64,000 bases of DNA, from positions 186,001 through 250,000 of the forward strand of contig CAZBRD010000002.1 of assembly GCA_964494205.1 (NCBI GenBank), given 5' to 3'. The notes beneath the pieces were generated by a model. The model was not told the DNA's origin and made no database searches. It saw only the letters and a list, made by a program, of their open reading frames with translations. Positions 8,995-17,406 of this stretch are shown here, one piece after another. Origin of the DNA: JBBTCX01 sp964494205. GTDB lineage: Bacteria; Planctomycetota; Phycisphaerae; UBA1845. Position 1 is the first letter of the stretch. The number at the start of each line of letters is the position of its first letter. The translations under genes and the position numbers were made by a program.

Positions 8995-11088
8995 ATGCGT
9001 TCTTATTCTTTGCAAGGTCCTAGTTTCCCGCGGTGCGTGTTTTTTGCACCAAAGCAATTGACATCGTTTATACATAAGGCGTGCGCGTTAATGCTGTGCG
9101 GTCTCGTCTTTGTTTCGACGTCAGCGGTGCTTGGCCAGTGGGATCCGATGAACGGGGACTGGTCAAAGACTGATTCGACCGACCTGCGGGTGATGACTTG
9201 GAACATCGAAGACGGAATTTGTTCCTCTGCCAACAAAGTAGAAGCAGCCGGTAGCTGGGCCGCCCTTGCGCACATCGTTGCAGGCATGAAGCCCGATGTG
9301 CTTATTCTTCAGGAGACCGCCGACAACAGTGGAAATGGAACGGGAAGCGGCGTCGATTCAGTGTCTACGTTGACGACGGTTCTCAATCTCTTTCTTCACG
9401 GAGGTAATGACCCATTCAAGCCAGGGAATCCGCCGGTCACCTCTTACGTTCAGCTCTATGCGCCTACCTATGACCTGCCGTTTATCTTCGTCAGCGCGGA
9501 AAACGATGGGTTCAATCGCAACGTGATCCTGAGTCGTTTTCCATTTCTCGATCTCAACGGTGACGCGTCGTCCACTCGCAGTGACGTACCGACGGTATCC
9601 GCTGATGCGTATGCACCGGGTGGTGATGGCGGCATTCGCGGATTCATGTTCGTTGAGATCGATCTGCCAAACGCGACCTATGCGGGCAATCTCGTGATGG
9701 GGAACGCGCACCTGAAGTCTGGTGGGGATGCAAGCGATCTCGCAGACCGGTTGTTAGCCAGCAAGAACGTCGCGTACGTCCTCGACTATTGGTACAACGG
9801 CGCGGGCTTCGGAGTGCCGGACCCAAATACGAAAATCTCAGATTCTCCCCAGGCGACAATGATTCTGCCTGCGAACACACCGTGGGTAATTGGCGGCGAC
9901 TGGAATGAGGATGAACTTACGAACGGAAGAAAGGGTCCAGCCGAGTGGTTGACTCGCGCGAATTTGACCGGCGGCACTGACGGCACCGATCGCGATCGGA
10001 CCGATGCTGTCTATGATGCGGCCACCGATGTTTTCAACGGCAGTCGCGCGACGCGCGGAAGCAGCAAGCTTGATTACCTTGCATGGCAGGACAGCATTGC
10101 TACGCTTCGCAGGGCCTTCATTTTCAATGCCAACACGCCGCCGCTTTCAGACTTGCCGCCGGAGGTAGCTTCGTATGCAAACCCGAGCGCGGCCAGCATC
10201 GATGCGGCTGATCACCGCCCGGTCATTGCAGATTTGATCCTTCCTTTAGCTGGCGCGTTTGGTGCTTGCTGCACGGATGAGACTTGTGCAGACGGCGTTT
10301 CGCAATCCACCTGCGAAACCGGTGGGGGGGAATACAACGGCGACGGATCGAATTGTTCGACCGTTGCGTGTGCGCCACCGCCCGATGTCCGCATCAACGA
10401 AATTCGCACCGATCAGGCAGGCGGCGATTCAGACGAGTATTTCGAATTGACCGGCACTCCTGGCACTTCGCTGAATGGAGTCACCTACCTGGTCATCGGT
10501 GATCCTGTCAGCGGCATCAACAGCGGAGTTATCGAAACGATTATCAATTTGAATGGCGAATCGATTCCAGCCGATGGGTTTTTCCTTGCCGCTGAAAGCA
10601 GCCTTACCATCGGCGGCGGGCAGGCTGAAGTCGACCTTAATCTAGGGGCCTCGGGTTTGAACTTTGAGGGCGATGACAACACTACGCACATGATCGTTCA
10701 GGGTTTCGTTGGCTCGTCAGGCCAAGACTTGGACAGCAATGACGACGGAGAGTTTGACGTAGCGCCATGGATGAACGTCATTGACCTCGTGGCTATCATC
10801 AAGATGGAAAACCCACCTACACTTGGACAGGAGTACCACTACGGTCCGCCAACTGTCGGACCGGAGGGCGCAACTTCACCGGGTCATGTCATTCGCTGCC
10901 CCGACAGCACCGGCAACTGGATCATTGGAGTTCTTGATCCTGTCGGGACCGACGATACGCCGGGTGAGGCAAACGATTGTTCATCTCTCGTGCCCACCGT
11001 ATCGCAGTGGGGTATGATCGTTATTCTGTTGAGTGTGCTCGTCGCCGGAACGGTGATCTCCCGCTCGCGCCGAAGCGTTTCGGCCTGA
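8995..11088 (+). CDS. Secreted EEP-fold nuclease/phosphatase with lamin-tail domain and IPTL-CTERM tail
   Basis: The 697-aa modular exported protein has a hydrophobic signal stretch (ACALMLCGLVFVSTSAVLG, about residues 32-50). An endonuclease/exonuclease/phosphatase domain (about 55-420) shows MTWNIEDG, LILQETAD, GNAHLKSGGDASD, VIGGDWNEDE and, at its end, AADHRPVIADL; these supply the Asn, Glu, Asp/Asn and Asp-His residues used for metal-dependent phosphoester cleavage. A small Cys module (GACCTDETCADGV) follows, then a lamin-tail-like domain (DVRINEIRTDQAGGDSDEYF onward, about 460-650). The C-terminus VPTVSQWGMIVILLS plus a hydrophobic helix and RSRR is an IPTL-CTERM sorting tail. The start at 8995 has GAGAGGAAAG upstream; the longer frame begins at 8941. 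Nuclease activity and DNA as substrate are inferred from the fold family, which also includes phosphatases. Confidence 0.88.
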   Translation: MRSYSLQGPSFPRCVFFAPKQLTSFIHKACALMLCGLVFVSTSAVLGQWDPMNGDWSKTDSTDLRVMTWNIEDGICSSANKVEAAGSWAALAHIVAGMKPDVLILQETADNSGNGTGSGVDSVSTLTTVLNLFLHGGNDPFKPGNPPVTSYVQLYAPTYDLPFIFVSAENDGFNRNVILSRFPFLDLNGDASSTRSDVPTVSADAYAPGGDGGIRGFMFVEIDLPNATYAGNLVMGNAHLKSGGDASDLADRLLASKNVAYVLDYWYNGAGFGVPDPNTKISDSPQATMILPANTPWVIGGDWNEDELTNGRKGPAEWLTRANLTGGTDGTDRDRTDAVYDAATDVFNGSRATRGSSKLDYLAWQDSIATLRRAFIFNANTPPLSDLPPEVASYANPSAASIDAADHRPVIADLILPLAGAFGACCTDETCADGVSQSTCETGGGEYNGDGSNCSTVACAPPPDVRINEIRTDQAGGDSDEYFELTGTPGTSLNGVTYLVIGDPVSGINSGVIETIINLNGESIPADGFFLAAESSLTIGGGQAEVDLNLGASGLNFEGDDNTTHMIVQGFVGSSGQDLDSNDDGEFDVAPWMNVIDLVAIIKMENPPTLGQEYHYGPPTVGPEGATSPGHVIRCPDSTGNWIIGVLDPVGTDDTPGEANDCSSLVPTVSQWGMIVILLSVLVAGTVISRSRRSVSA

Positions 11089-11131
11089 GTGGTGACAGGG
11101 TTTGGCACTACATGAAAAGGATTGTCGAGGC

Positions 11132-12394
11132 ATGAAGACGAGGTCGTTTGCGCTTTTCGTCATTACATTTTTCTCCATTGGACTTTTTTCGACAACGCAA
11201 CTCCCAGCCTCGCCGATCGAGCAGGACGAGGGACGCCCGCGCGTGGACTGGAAGGACGCGAAGCTGGTGGTTGGCAAGCTCGCGTTTGTCAGCGGCAAAG
11301 TTGAAGAAGTGCGTCAAACGCAGCGATTTGTGTTTATTGACTTCGATGCAGGAAGCAAGACGGGTTTTGTCGGCGTCATTTCGAAGGACAACCTGAGCAA
11401 GTTCTCCGATACGCCGGAGAAGCTGTATAAAGATAAAATCGTTCGGCTTCGCGGTTACATTAATACGTTTCAGGGCGAGCCGCAGATCAACGTCGTCGAT
11501 CCTTCTCAAGTCGAAGTGCTCGCCGAACTCCCAGCGACGAAGAAGCCCACGAAATCCGAAACCAAAGTCGGCGAGACGATCACGGTTGGAGCCTACAACA
11601 TTTTGAATTTGTTCGATGATGCGGATGATCCCTATTCGCTGGACGAGATGATGTCGCCCAAGCCACGGCCGCAAATGGAGCATGTTGCGAAGACGATTCG
11701 TGAATTGAATGCCGATGTGCTTGCACTCGAAGAAGTAGAAAATCGCGGAATTCTCGAGCGATTTATTGAGATCTTTCTGCCTGAGATGGGATATGAGCAC
11801 GTTGTCCTCTTTGAAGGAAACGAAGTTCGCGGAATCGACGTGGCTTTGATTTCGCGCTTGCCACTGGGCACGGTGACTTCTCACCGACATCGTGATTTTT
11901 CCGATGGCAGCGGCGGGAGCACGCGGTTCGAGCGCGATTTGCTGCAGGTTCAGGTCGAACCTCCCGGCATGAAGCCATTCGAGGTTTGGGTGCTTCACTT
12001 GAAGAGCAGCTACGAAGGCAAAGAATACGCGGAACCCATTCGCCGGGCCGAAGGCGCGGAAGTCCGGAAACAGCTCGACAAGCGTTTGGCGGCTGACCCG
12101 AAAGCGCGAATCATCGTCTGCGGTGACCTCAACGATACGCCCGACAGTGCGACACTCGGTGTCATCATGGGCAACGGAGCCACGGGGATGAAGTCGTTTC
12201 ATACTGATCTCGCAGAGGATCAGCGCGTTACGTACAACAAAGAACCGTTTCGCACGATGATCGATTTCCTACTCGTCAGTCCCGACTTAGCTGGTTCTTA
12301 TGTAAATGGTTCGTTCAAGATCATTCCAGGTTCAGAGGAAACTTCCGGTTCAGATCACAATCCTATCAGCATCAAGCTAAAGACGAGCGGCTAA
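11132..12394 (+). CDS. Exported EEP-fold nuclease/phosphatase with N-terminal OB-like domain
   Basis: This 420-aa protein has a signal peptide (KTRSFALFVITFFSIGLFS). An OB-like beta domain (about 30-130, KLAFVSGKVEEVRQTQRFVF and IVRLRGYINTFQGEPQINVV) could bind nucleic acid. The EEP domain (about 150-415) shows VGAYNILNLFDD, DVLALEEVENRGILERF, LHLKSS, IIVCGDLNDTPDS and, last, SGSDHNPISIKL, a complete set of catalytic motifs. There is no IPTL tail, so it should be released or periplasmic. It begins 43 bp after the IPTL-tailed EEP gene, so the two are probably co-transcribed and could act on the same extracellular substrate. The ATG at 11132 directly precedes the signal peptide; an in-frame start at 11102 exists. 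The substrate is not readable from sequence. Confidence 0.87.
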   Translation: MKTRSFALFVITFFSIGLFSTTQLPASPIEQDEGRPRVDWKDAKLVVGKLAFVSGKVEEVRQTQRFVFIDFDAGSKTGFVGVISKDNLSKFSDTPEKLYKDKIVRLRGYINTFQGEPQINVVDPSQVEVLAELPATKKPTKSETKVGETITVGAYNILNLFDDADDPYSLDEMMSPKPRPQMEHVAKTIRELNADVLALEEVENRGILERFIEIFLPEMGYEHVVLFEGNEVRGIDVALISRLPLGTVTSHRHRDFSDGSGGSTRFERDLLQVQVEPPGMKPFEVWVLHLKSSYEGKEYAEPIRRAEGAEVRKQLDKRLAADPKARIIVCGDLNDTPDSATLGVIMGNGATGMKSFHTDLAEDQRVTYNKEPFRTMIDFLLVSPDLAGSYVNGSFKIIPGSEETSGSDHNPISIKLKTSG

Positions 12395-12404
12395 ACGTCG
12401 GCGC

Positions 12405-12423
12405 AACGGCGATTCGCCGTTTT
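12405..12423 (+). terminator. Short intrinsic terminator
   Basis: AACGGCG (12405-12411), loop ATT, CGCCGTT (12415-12421), then TTTT. It starts ten bases after the stop of the OB/EEP gene. Confidence 0.65.
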
Positions 12424-13158
12424 GCACGAGTTTTGTCGTCCAAGTCCCTAATGCCGTTTTTTGGGGGGTTGCACTTGCGTGCTCTTGCGCCGTGCAAAAC
12501 GAATTCCGCCCTGGCGCTAGCCGCAGCTTGGTTTCTTGATGGAATTTGCGTGAGATTTTTAAATAGAACGCAGGTTTCCGGTTGGAAGGCTGGCCGGTTT
12601 GGGACTGATGAACTCAGGCCACTTGGGAAGCGCTTTCTGAACGGTCTGAGAACCGACTCCATACCCGAAGAACAACATCAGCGCTCGCCTATCCGTGCCC
12701 GGCTGTTACGGGTCGCGGTATGAAAATGCCGATTCACGATGCCCTTTGACTTAGATTGATTCGCTTGGCCCGCACTCCGTTTGGTTTCACAGTAGGATCT
12801 GCACTCTCGCTCGTTCAGGGCGAGAACTTCTTTGTACGGCTGATGCCCCAGAGCGTTGGTTGGGCTCGACTACCAGCGCACTTTCAGCGTGAATGGGCTC
12901 ATTGCTCGATTCGGAATCGGCACGATCAAACATCGGCATGTTCAAACAAGGATTGGTATGAATCGTCCCATATCACCCCACTCGCAATACCACGAGGCCA
13001 GCCATGAAACTACCCAAATTAACCGCAGTGTGATTGAATGGGTTGACCAGTTGGTTGGTTCTTGCGACGCGAAAAGCTGGGTTGTGAAATGCGCCAGCGA
13101 TGTAATCGGGCAATTTAAGCTTTTTTTCTTAGCCAACCTTTCACTATCATGTTATCTT
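12424..13158. other. Non-coding spacer, about 735 bp
   Basis: Open frames here are short and lack recognisable motifs, ribosome sites or signal peptides. The right end becomes AT-rich just before the shared motif at 13159 and probably contains the promoter for the giant gene at 13243. Confidence 0.5.
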
Positions 13159-13175
13159 GCGTTATGGGTCGTTAG
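13159..13175 (+). promoter_or_regulatory. Shared upstream motif, copy 2 (GCGTTATGGGTCGTTAG)
   Basis: Lies about 70 bp before the giant gene at 13243. CGTTATGGGTCGTT is identical to the copy at 17337. Both genes also share GGAGGATGAAGT as ribosome site (13230-13241 and 17395-17406). Confidence 0.4.
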
Positions 13176-13242
13176 TAGCGCTTTGAAGCGGCGCTGGCTT
13201 CATTAAGAAATAGTTGCAGAGGAATTATCGGAGGATGAAGTG

Positions 13243-16200
13243 ATGAGGGATCACAATGCGCGGTGTTGTTCGCGGAACATTCTAGGGTTTGGAGCGATGG
13301 TTGTAGGCGCGTTCGCGCTAGTTGCGCCTGTCAATGCGCAGCTTACGATTAACGAAATCGACTACGACATGCCAACAAGCCTTGCTCCATGCGGCACCAC
13401 AGACTGCGTCGAGTTTATCGAGATCAAAGGTCCAGGTGGCATGAGCCTGGCTGGTTGGCGAGTGTTTCTTTATAACGGAAACGCGCCAGCCGCCGCCGTC
13501 CTTTATGCACCCATCGCGGGAATTGATTTGAGTACAGCGCCGGGCGGTGTTATGCCGGCTGACGGCTACCTTGTGATTGGTACTGCCCTTGTTGCCAATA
13601 CGGATATTCTCTTTCCTGGTGCAACGGACCAAGTTCAAAACGGAGGTAACGACGGAGTTGCGCTGGTTAACGGCGCCACGGTCGTTCAGTACTTTGCTTA
13701 TGAAGGACCCATCACGGGCACCACCAACGGCCCGGCTGCGGGAATGGGCTCTATGGCAAATATCGGGACAGATCCTCCCGGTACGATAACGCAAGGGCTT
13801 AGTTCGTGTCCGGCAGGTAGTTCAACTTTTTCATTACAACCTTCAACCCCTGGTGTGGACAATATCTGCCCCTGCACACAAAACTCTGATTGCAACGACA
13901 ACAATGCCTGCACCGATGATACCTGCAACGTCGGAACCGGTGCGTGCGTGTTTACGAACAACTCTGCACCGTGCTTAAGCGACGGCATTGAATGCACGAC
14001 TGACGTTTGCGCGGGCGGCGTCTGTACGCACCCGAACTCAATGGCTGGTACGCCGTGCGGTAATCCCTCCTCCACCGATTGCGATGGCGCCGACACTTGC
14101 AACGGTTCGGGCCTTTGCATCACCAATACTCTTCCTGACCTTTCGCCGTGCACGTCAGACGGAAACGATTGCACGAATGACGTGTGTGTTTCCGGTAGTT
14201 GCACGCATCCCAATAATTCGGCACCGTGTGATGACGCCTTGTTCTGCAACGGCGCTGACACATGCTCTGGTGGCGCCTGCACGATCCACGCGGGCGACCC
14301 TTGTACGCTGCCACTGGTGTGCAATGAAGCCACCGATTCCTGCGTCGGTTGCGTCACCAATGCAGACTGCAACGACGGCTTCTCCTGTACAACCGATACT
14401 TGCAACGCAGGCAGCTGTGTGTATACGCCAAGTGATGCTGCGTGCGACAACGGCTTGTTCTGCGACGGACTAGAAACGTGCAACCCTGCGCTGGGTGCAC
14501 CGGTTACAGGATGTGTTGCGGGCACTGCACCGTGCTCGTCACCGTTGTTCTGCAATGAGTCGACCGACCTTTGCTCGCAGTGTCTTGTCGACGCACATTG
14601 CACTGACAGCAATCCATGCACGACGGACACCTGCGTGAACCGCGCCTGCGTCTTCACGAACAACACGGACCCGTGCGATGACGGCCAGTTCTGTACGGCG
14701 ACGGATTCGTGCGCCGGCGGCTCGTGCGTCGGCAGCGGTAGCCCGTGTATGGCTCCACAAATCTGCAATGAAAGTTCAGATATGTGCGAAGCTCCGCCAA
14801 ACGGCGCGTGCTGCGTGGCGGGATTCTGCACGAACGTCGCGAATGCGGCTGCTTGCACGACGCTGAACGGCTCGTTCCAGGGCGGCGGTTCTGATTGTTC
14901 GTCGGTGTCGTGTCCTGCTACCGGTGTGGTAATCAACGAAATTCGCGTTGACCAACCCGGCACTGACAACGATGAATATTTCGAACTCTTTGGCGCTCCG
15001 GGGCAATCGCTCAATGGTCTCACGTATGTCGTGATCGGCGATGGTCTTGGTGGTAGCGGCATCATTGAAACGATTGTGAACTTGAACGGTTCCGTGATTC
15101 CTGCCGATGGTCACTTCCTGGCCGCGGAAGCGACTTGGACAAGTTGCAACGGTTCTGTGCCGGATCTTCCTTTGACCGGTAACGCTCTCAACTTTGAAAA
15201 CACGGACAATTTCACTCACTTGCTTGTGGCGGGATTCACCGGTACGAGCGGCCAGGATCTCGACACGGATAACAATTGTGCGCTTGATGTCACACCGTGG
15301 CTCGGCGTCGTCGACTTGATTGCGTTGGCTCTGCGACCGAATTCACTGGCTGATCATACGGCGATTGAATGCAGCTATGGTCCGCCGACGGTTGATTACC
15401 AGGTCGAGGAAGCAGGCGGCAATATTCCAGCACCTGGTCTCGCAATTCGTTGCGATGACGGCGTTGGTTTCTTTGAGGCCGGTCTGGCTAGTCCGTTCTG
15501 CGTGCAGGATACACCTGGTGCTGCGAACCTCTGCGAGATTCCCATTGGCGCATGTTGCCGTGCTGGTGTTTGCAGCGAAGAGCAATTCATCACCTGCAGC
15601 GGTCCGGGCGGTGGAATCTTCCAGGGCTTCAATTCAACTTGCGCGAACACCAACTGTCCGCTACCAACCAATGCGGAAGTTCGCATTACCGAAATCAAGT
15701 ACGGTAACGGCGGCAACCCGCGCGAGTACTTCGAAATCACAAACCTTGGCGCGGTACCGGTTGATATGACCGGTTGGAGCTACGACGACAATACGAATAC
15801 GCCGGGTTCCGTCAGTCTGAGTGCAATCGGTATTCTGGCGCCGGGCCAATCAGCGATCGTTACACAGCTGACTGCAGTGGCTTTCATGACCGAATGGCCT
15901 TTGGTTCCTGGCGGAACGCCGATCGTGACGGTTGGTTTCCAACTGAATGCCAACGACGAAGTCAATCTGTACGATCCGTCGGCCGCGTTGGTTGATCGAA
16001 TCTCGTATGGTACGACCTCGTTCCCGGGCTCGATCGATCCGCTCGTTCAGACGGCTTGGCCGTGCGCGGGTGCGGTTGGTTTGAACAACATTTACGCGTG
16101 GAAGCTTTCAGTCGTTGCCGACGGTCAGGCTTCTTACACGTCGACCAGTGGCGACACCGGTAACCCGGGCACTTACGTTGAAGTACCTTGCGGCGCTTGT

Positions 16201-17130
16201 TGCTCGCCGAGCGGTTGCACGGATGGCACGCCTGCCGATTGTGCGGCATCGGGCGGCACCTACCAAGGCGATGGCACCTTCTGCTCGATTGACGACGTTG
16301 ACAGCGACGGTGTGATCGATGCTTGCGACAACTGTCCAGACGATGCGAACTTCCTGCAGCAGGATGCTGACGGTGACGGTGTGGGCGATGCGTGCGACAA
16401 CTGCGTGAACGCTTCGAATCCGGATCAGACTGATACGGATGGCGACAACTTCGGCGATGCGTGCGACGGTTGTCCGACGGACCCGAACAAGACTGCACCG
16501 GGCGCCTGCGGTTGCAATAATCTGGAAACCGATAGCGACGGTGACGGTACTCCGAATTGCATCGACGGTTGCCCGGACGATCCGAACAAGATCGCAGCCG
16601 GTATCTGCGGTTGCGGTGTTGCGGATACGGACACTGACGGTGACGGCACTCCGAACTGCAACGACGGTTGCCCGAATAATCCGAATCTGACTTCGCCGGG
16701 CGTTTGCGGCTGCGACAGCACCGACAGCGATGGTGACGGTACGCTGAACTGCGTGGATGGTTGCCCGAACGATCCGAACAAGATCGCGCCGGGTGTCTGC
16801 GGTTGTGGTTCACCTGACACGGACAGCGATCTGGACGGCACGCCGAATTGCAACGACGGCTGCCCGTCTGACCCGAACAAGACGCTTCCGGGTACCTGCG
16901 GTTGCGGCGTGTCGGATGCTGATACGGACGGCGACGGCGTTGCGGATTGCAACGACGTGTGTCCGGGCGGCGACGACACAGTGGACAACAACGGCAACGG
17001 CACGCCGGATGATTGCGATGCGGGCAACACGATCCCGACGGTCAGCACGTGGGGCATGATCGTGATGGCCATGCTGCTGCTGACGGCTGGAAAGCTGTAC
17101 TTCGGTCGTCGCGAGGTCGCGATGAACTAA
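13243..17130 (+). CDS. Giant secreted Cys-rich/lamin-tail/TSP3-like protein with IPTL-CTERM tail (copy 1)
   Basis: This 1295-aa exported mosaic has a signal peptide (GAMVVGAFALVAPVNAQ, to about 33). A lamin-tail-like domain 1 begins LTINEIDYDMP. A Cys-rich array follows (about 210-550) of units like CNDNNACTDDTCNVGTGACV, similar to Dictyostelium CTDC-type repeats. Lamin-tail domain 2 begins VVINEIRVDQPGTDNDEYF. After a GACCRAGVC module comes lamin-tail domain 3 (VRITEIKYGNGG). About 230 residues of thrombospondin-type-3-like Ca-binding repeats (DSDGDGTPNC, DGCPDDPNK) precede the tail IPTVSTWGMIVMAMLLLTAG and a basic end. GGAGGATGAAGT is the ribosome site; the ATG at 13243 is chosen over the adjoining GTG at 13240. 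The role is inferred to be a surface-anchored or released adhesive/structural protein. It is a tandem paralogue of the gene at 17407. Confidence 0.88.
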   Translation: MRDHNARCCSRNILGFGAMVVGAFALVAPVNAQLTINEIDYDMPTSLAPCGTTDCVEFIEIKGPGGMSLAGWRVFLYNGNAPAAAVLYAPIAGIDLSTAPGGVMPADGYLVIGTALVANTDILFPGATDQVQNGGNDGVALVNGATVVQYFAYEGPITGTTNGPAAGMGSMANIGTDPPGTITQGLSSCPAGSSTFSLQPSTPGVDNICPCTQNSDCNDNNACTDDTCNVGTGACVFTNNSAPCLSDGIECTTDVCAGGVCTHPNSMAGTPCGNPSSTDCDGADTCNGSGLCITNTLPDLSPCTSDGNDCTNDVCVSGSCTHPNNSAPCDDALFCNGADTCSGGACTIHAGDPCTLPLVCNEATDSCVGCVTNADCNDGFSCTTDTCNAGSCVYTPSDAACDNGLFCDGLETCNPALGAPVTGCVAGTAPCSSPLFCNESTDLCSQCLVDAHCTDSNPCTTDTCVNRACVFTNNTDPCDDGQFCTATDSCAGGSCVGSGSPCMAPQICNESSDMCEAPPNGACCVAGFCTNVANAAACTTLNGSFQGGGSDCSSVSCPATGVVINEIRVDQPGTDNDEYFELFGAPGQSLNGLTYVVIGDGLGGSGIIETIVNLNGSVIPADGHFLAAEATWTSCNGSVPDLPLTGNALNFENTDNFTHLLVAGFTGTSGQDLDTDNNCALDVTPWLGVVDLIALALRPNSLADHTAIECSYGPPTVDYQVEEAGGNIPAPGLAIRCDDGVGFFEAGLASPFCVQDTPGAANLCEIPIGACCRAGVCSEEQFITCSGPGGGIFQGFNSTCANTNCPLPTNAEVRITEIKYGNGGNPREYFEITNLGAVPVDMTGWSYDDNTNTPGSVSLSAIGILAPGQSAIVTQLTAVAFMTEWPLVPGGTPIVTVGFQLNANDEVNLYDPSAALVDRISYGTTSFPGSIDPLVQTAWPCAGAVGLNNIYAWKLSVVADGQASYTSTSGDTGNPGTYVEVPCGACCSPSGCTDGTPADCAASGGTYQGDGTFCSIDDVDSDGVIDACDNCPDDANFLQQDADGDGVGDACDNCVNASNPDQTDTDGDNFGDACDGCPTDPNKTAPGACGCNNLETDSDGDGTPNCIDGCPDDPNKIAAGICGCGVADTDTDGDGTPNCNDGCPNNPNLTSPGVCGCDSTDSDGDGTLNCVDGCPNDPNKIAPGVCGCGSPDTDSDLDGTPNCNDGCPSDPNKTLPGTCGCGVSDADTDGDGVADCNDVCPGGDDTVDNNGNGTPDDCDAGNTIPTVSTWGMIVMAMLLLTAGKLYFGRREVAMN

Positions 17131-17207
17131 GCAAGGCTTAGTACCAGTCCTTAGAAACAAACAACGCCGCCCGGTTCGAACAAAGAACCGGGCGGCTTCT
17201 TTTCTGC
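16322..17207 (+). repeat. Long near-identical tract, copy 1 (TSP3/IPTL coding end plus terminator)
   Basis: This ~880-bp segment aligns at a constant offset of 3861 bp with 20183-21064. It covers the TSP3-like repeats, the IPTL tail, the stop codon, the 3' spacer and the terminator. Only scattered substitutions are seen by eye, whereas the sequence just upstream is clearly more diverged. Confidence 0.9.
17166..17203 (+). terminator. Strong intrinsic terminator after giant gene copy 1
   Basis: GCCGCCCGGTTC (17166-17177) pairs perfectly with GAACCGGGCGGC (17185-17196), seven-base loop, followed by TTCTTTT. Confidence 0.92.
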
Positions 17208-17336
17208 TGGTGCGGTTTTCTCGTTGAGTTTGCAACGTCTCTCTGACAGCTACCTGAACACAAGGCTCGGCGCTAATTTGCGCATTAGCAATTGAACCTT
17301 CTTGCGTTCTTCACATTGGCTTAATCCCGGTTACCT

Positions 17337-17351
17337 ACGTTATGGGTCGTT
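17337..17351 (+). promoter_or_regulatory. Shared upstream motif, copy 3 (ACGTTATGGGTCGTT)
   Basis: Lies about 55 bp before the giant gene at 17407; same core as at 13159 and 8954. The intervening leader differs from copy 2, so the motif is conserved beyond the general duplication of these genes. Confidence 0.4.
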
Positions 17352-17406
17352 CGGCGCGGTGTATCCGCCGGCAGTACAGGCAGATGGGTCAAGCGGAGGA
17401 TGAAGT

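Noticed and set aside
11108..12202. 364-codon minus-strand frame opposite the OB/EEP gene
   Set aside because: Antisense to a protein with full catalytic motifs; no start context, signal or recognisable domain.
12433..13206. Several overlapping small plus-strand frames before the giant gene
   Set aside because: None has a ribosome site, signal peptide or family pattern, and they overlap each other in different frames.
13698..15065. 455-codon open frame on the minus strand opposite the giant gene
   Set aside because: It is antisense to a clearly coding frame with signal peptide, domains and sorting tail. Cys/Asp-rich codons on the plus strand rarely give stops on this minus frame, so the openness is a composition effect.
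16320..16980. Regular DNA repeats resembling a CRISPR or tandem satellite
   Set aside because: The period follows codons for Ca-binding TSP3-like repeats within an open frame, and the units are degenerate at third positions.
15962..17235. Long minus-strand open frames across the TSP3-like repeats (also 19964-21021)
   Set aside because: Their Arg/His- or Ser/Pro-rich repeats are shadows of the repeated GAC, GGC and CCG codons on the plus strand. They recur in both gene copies for that reason only.
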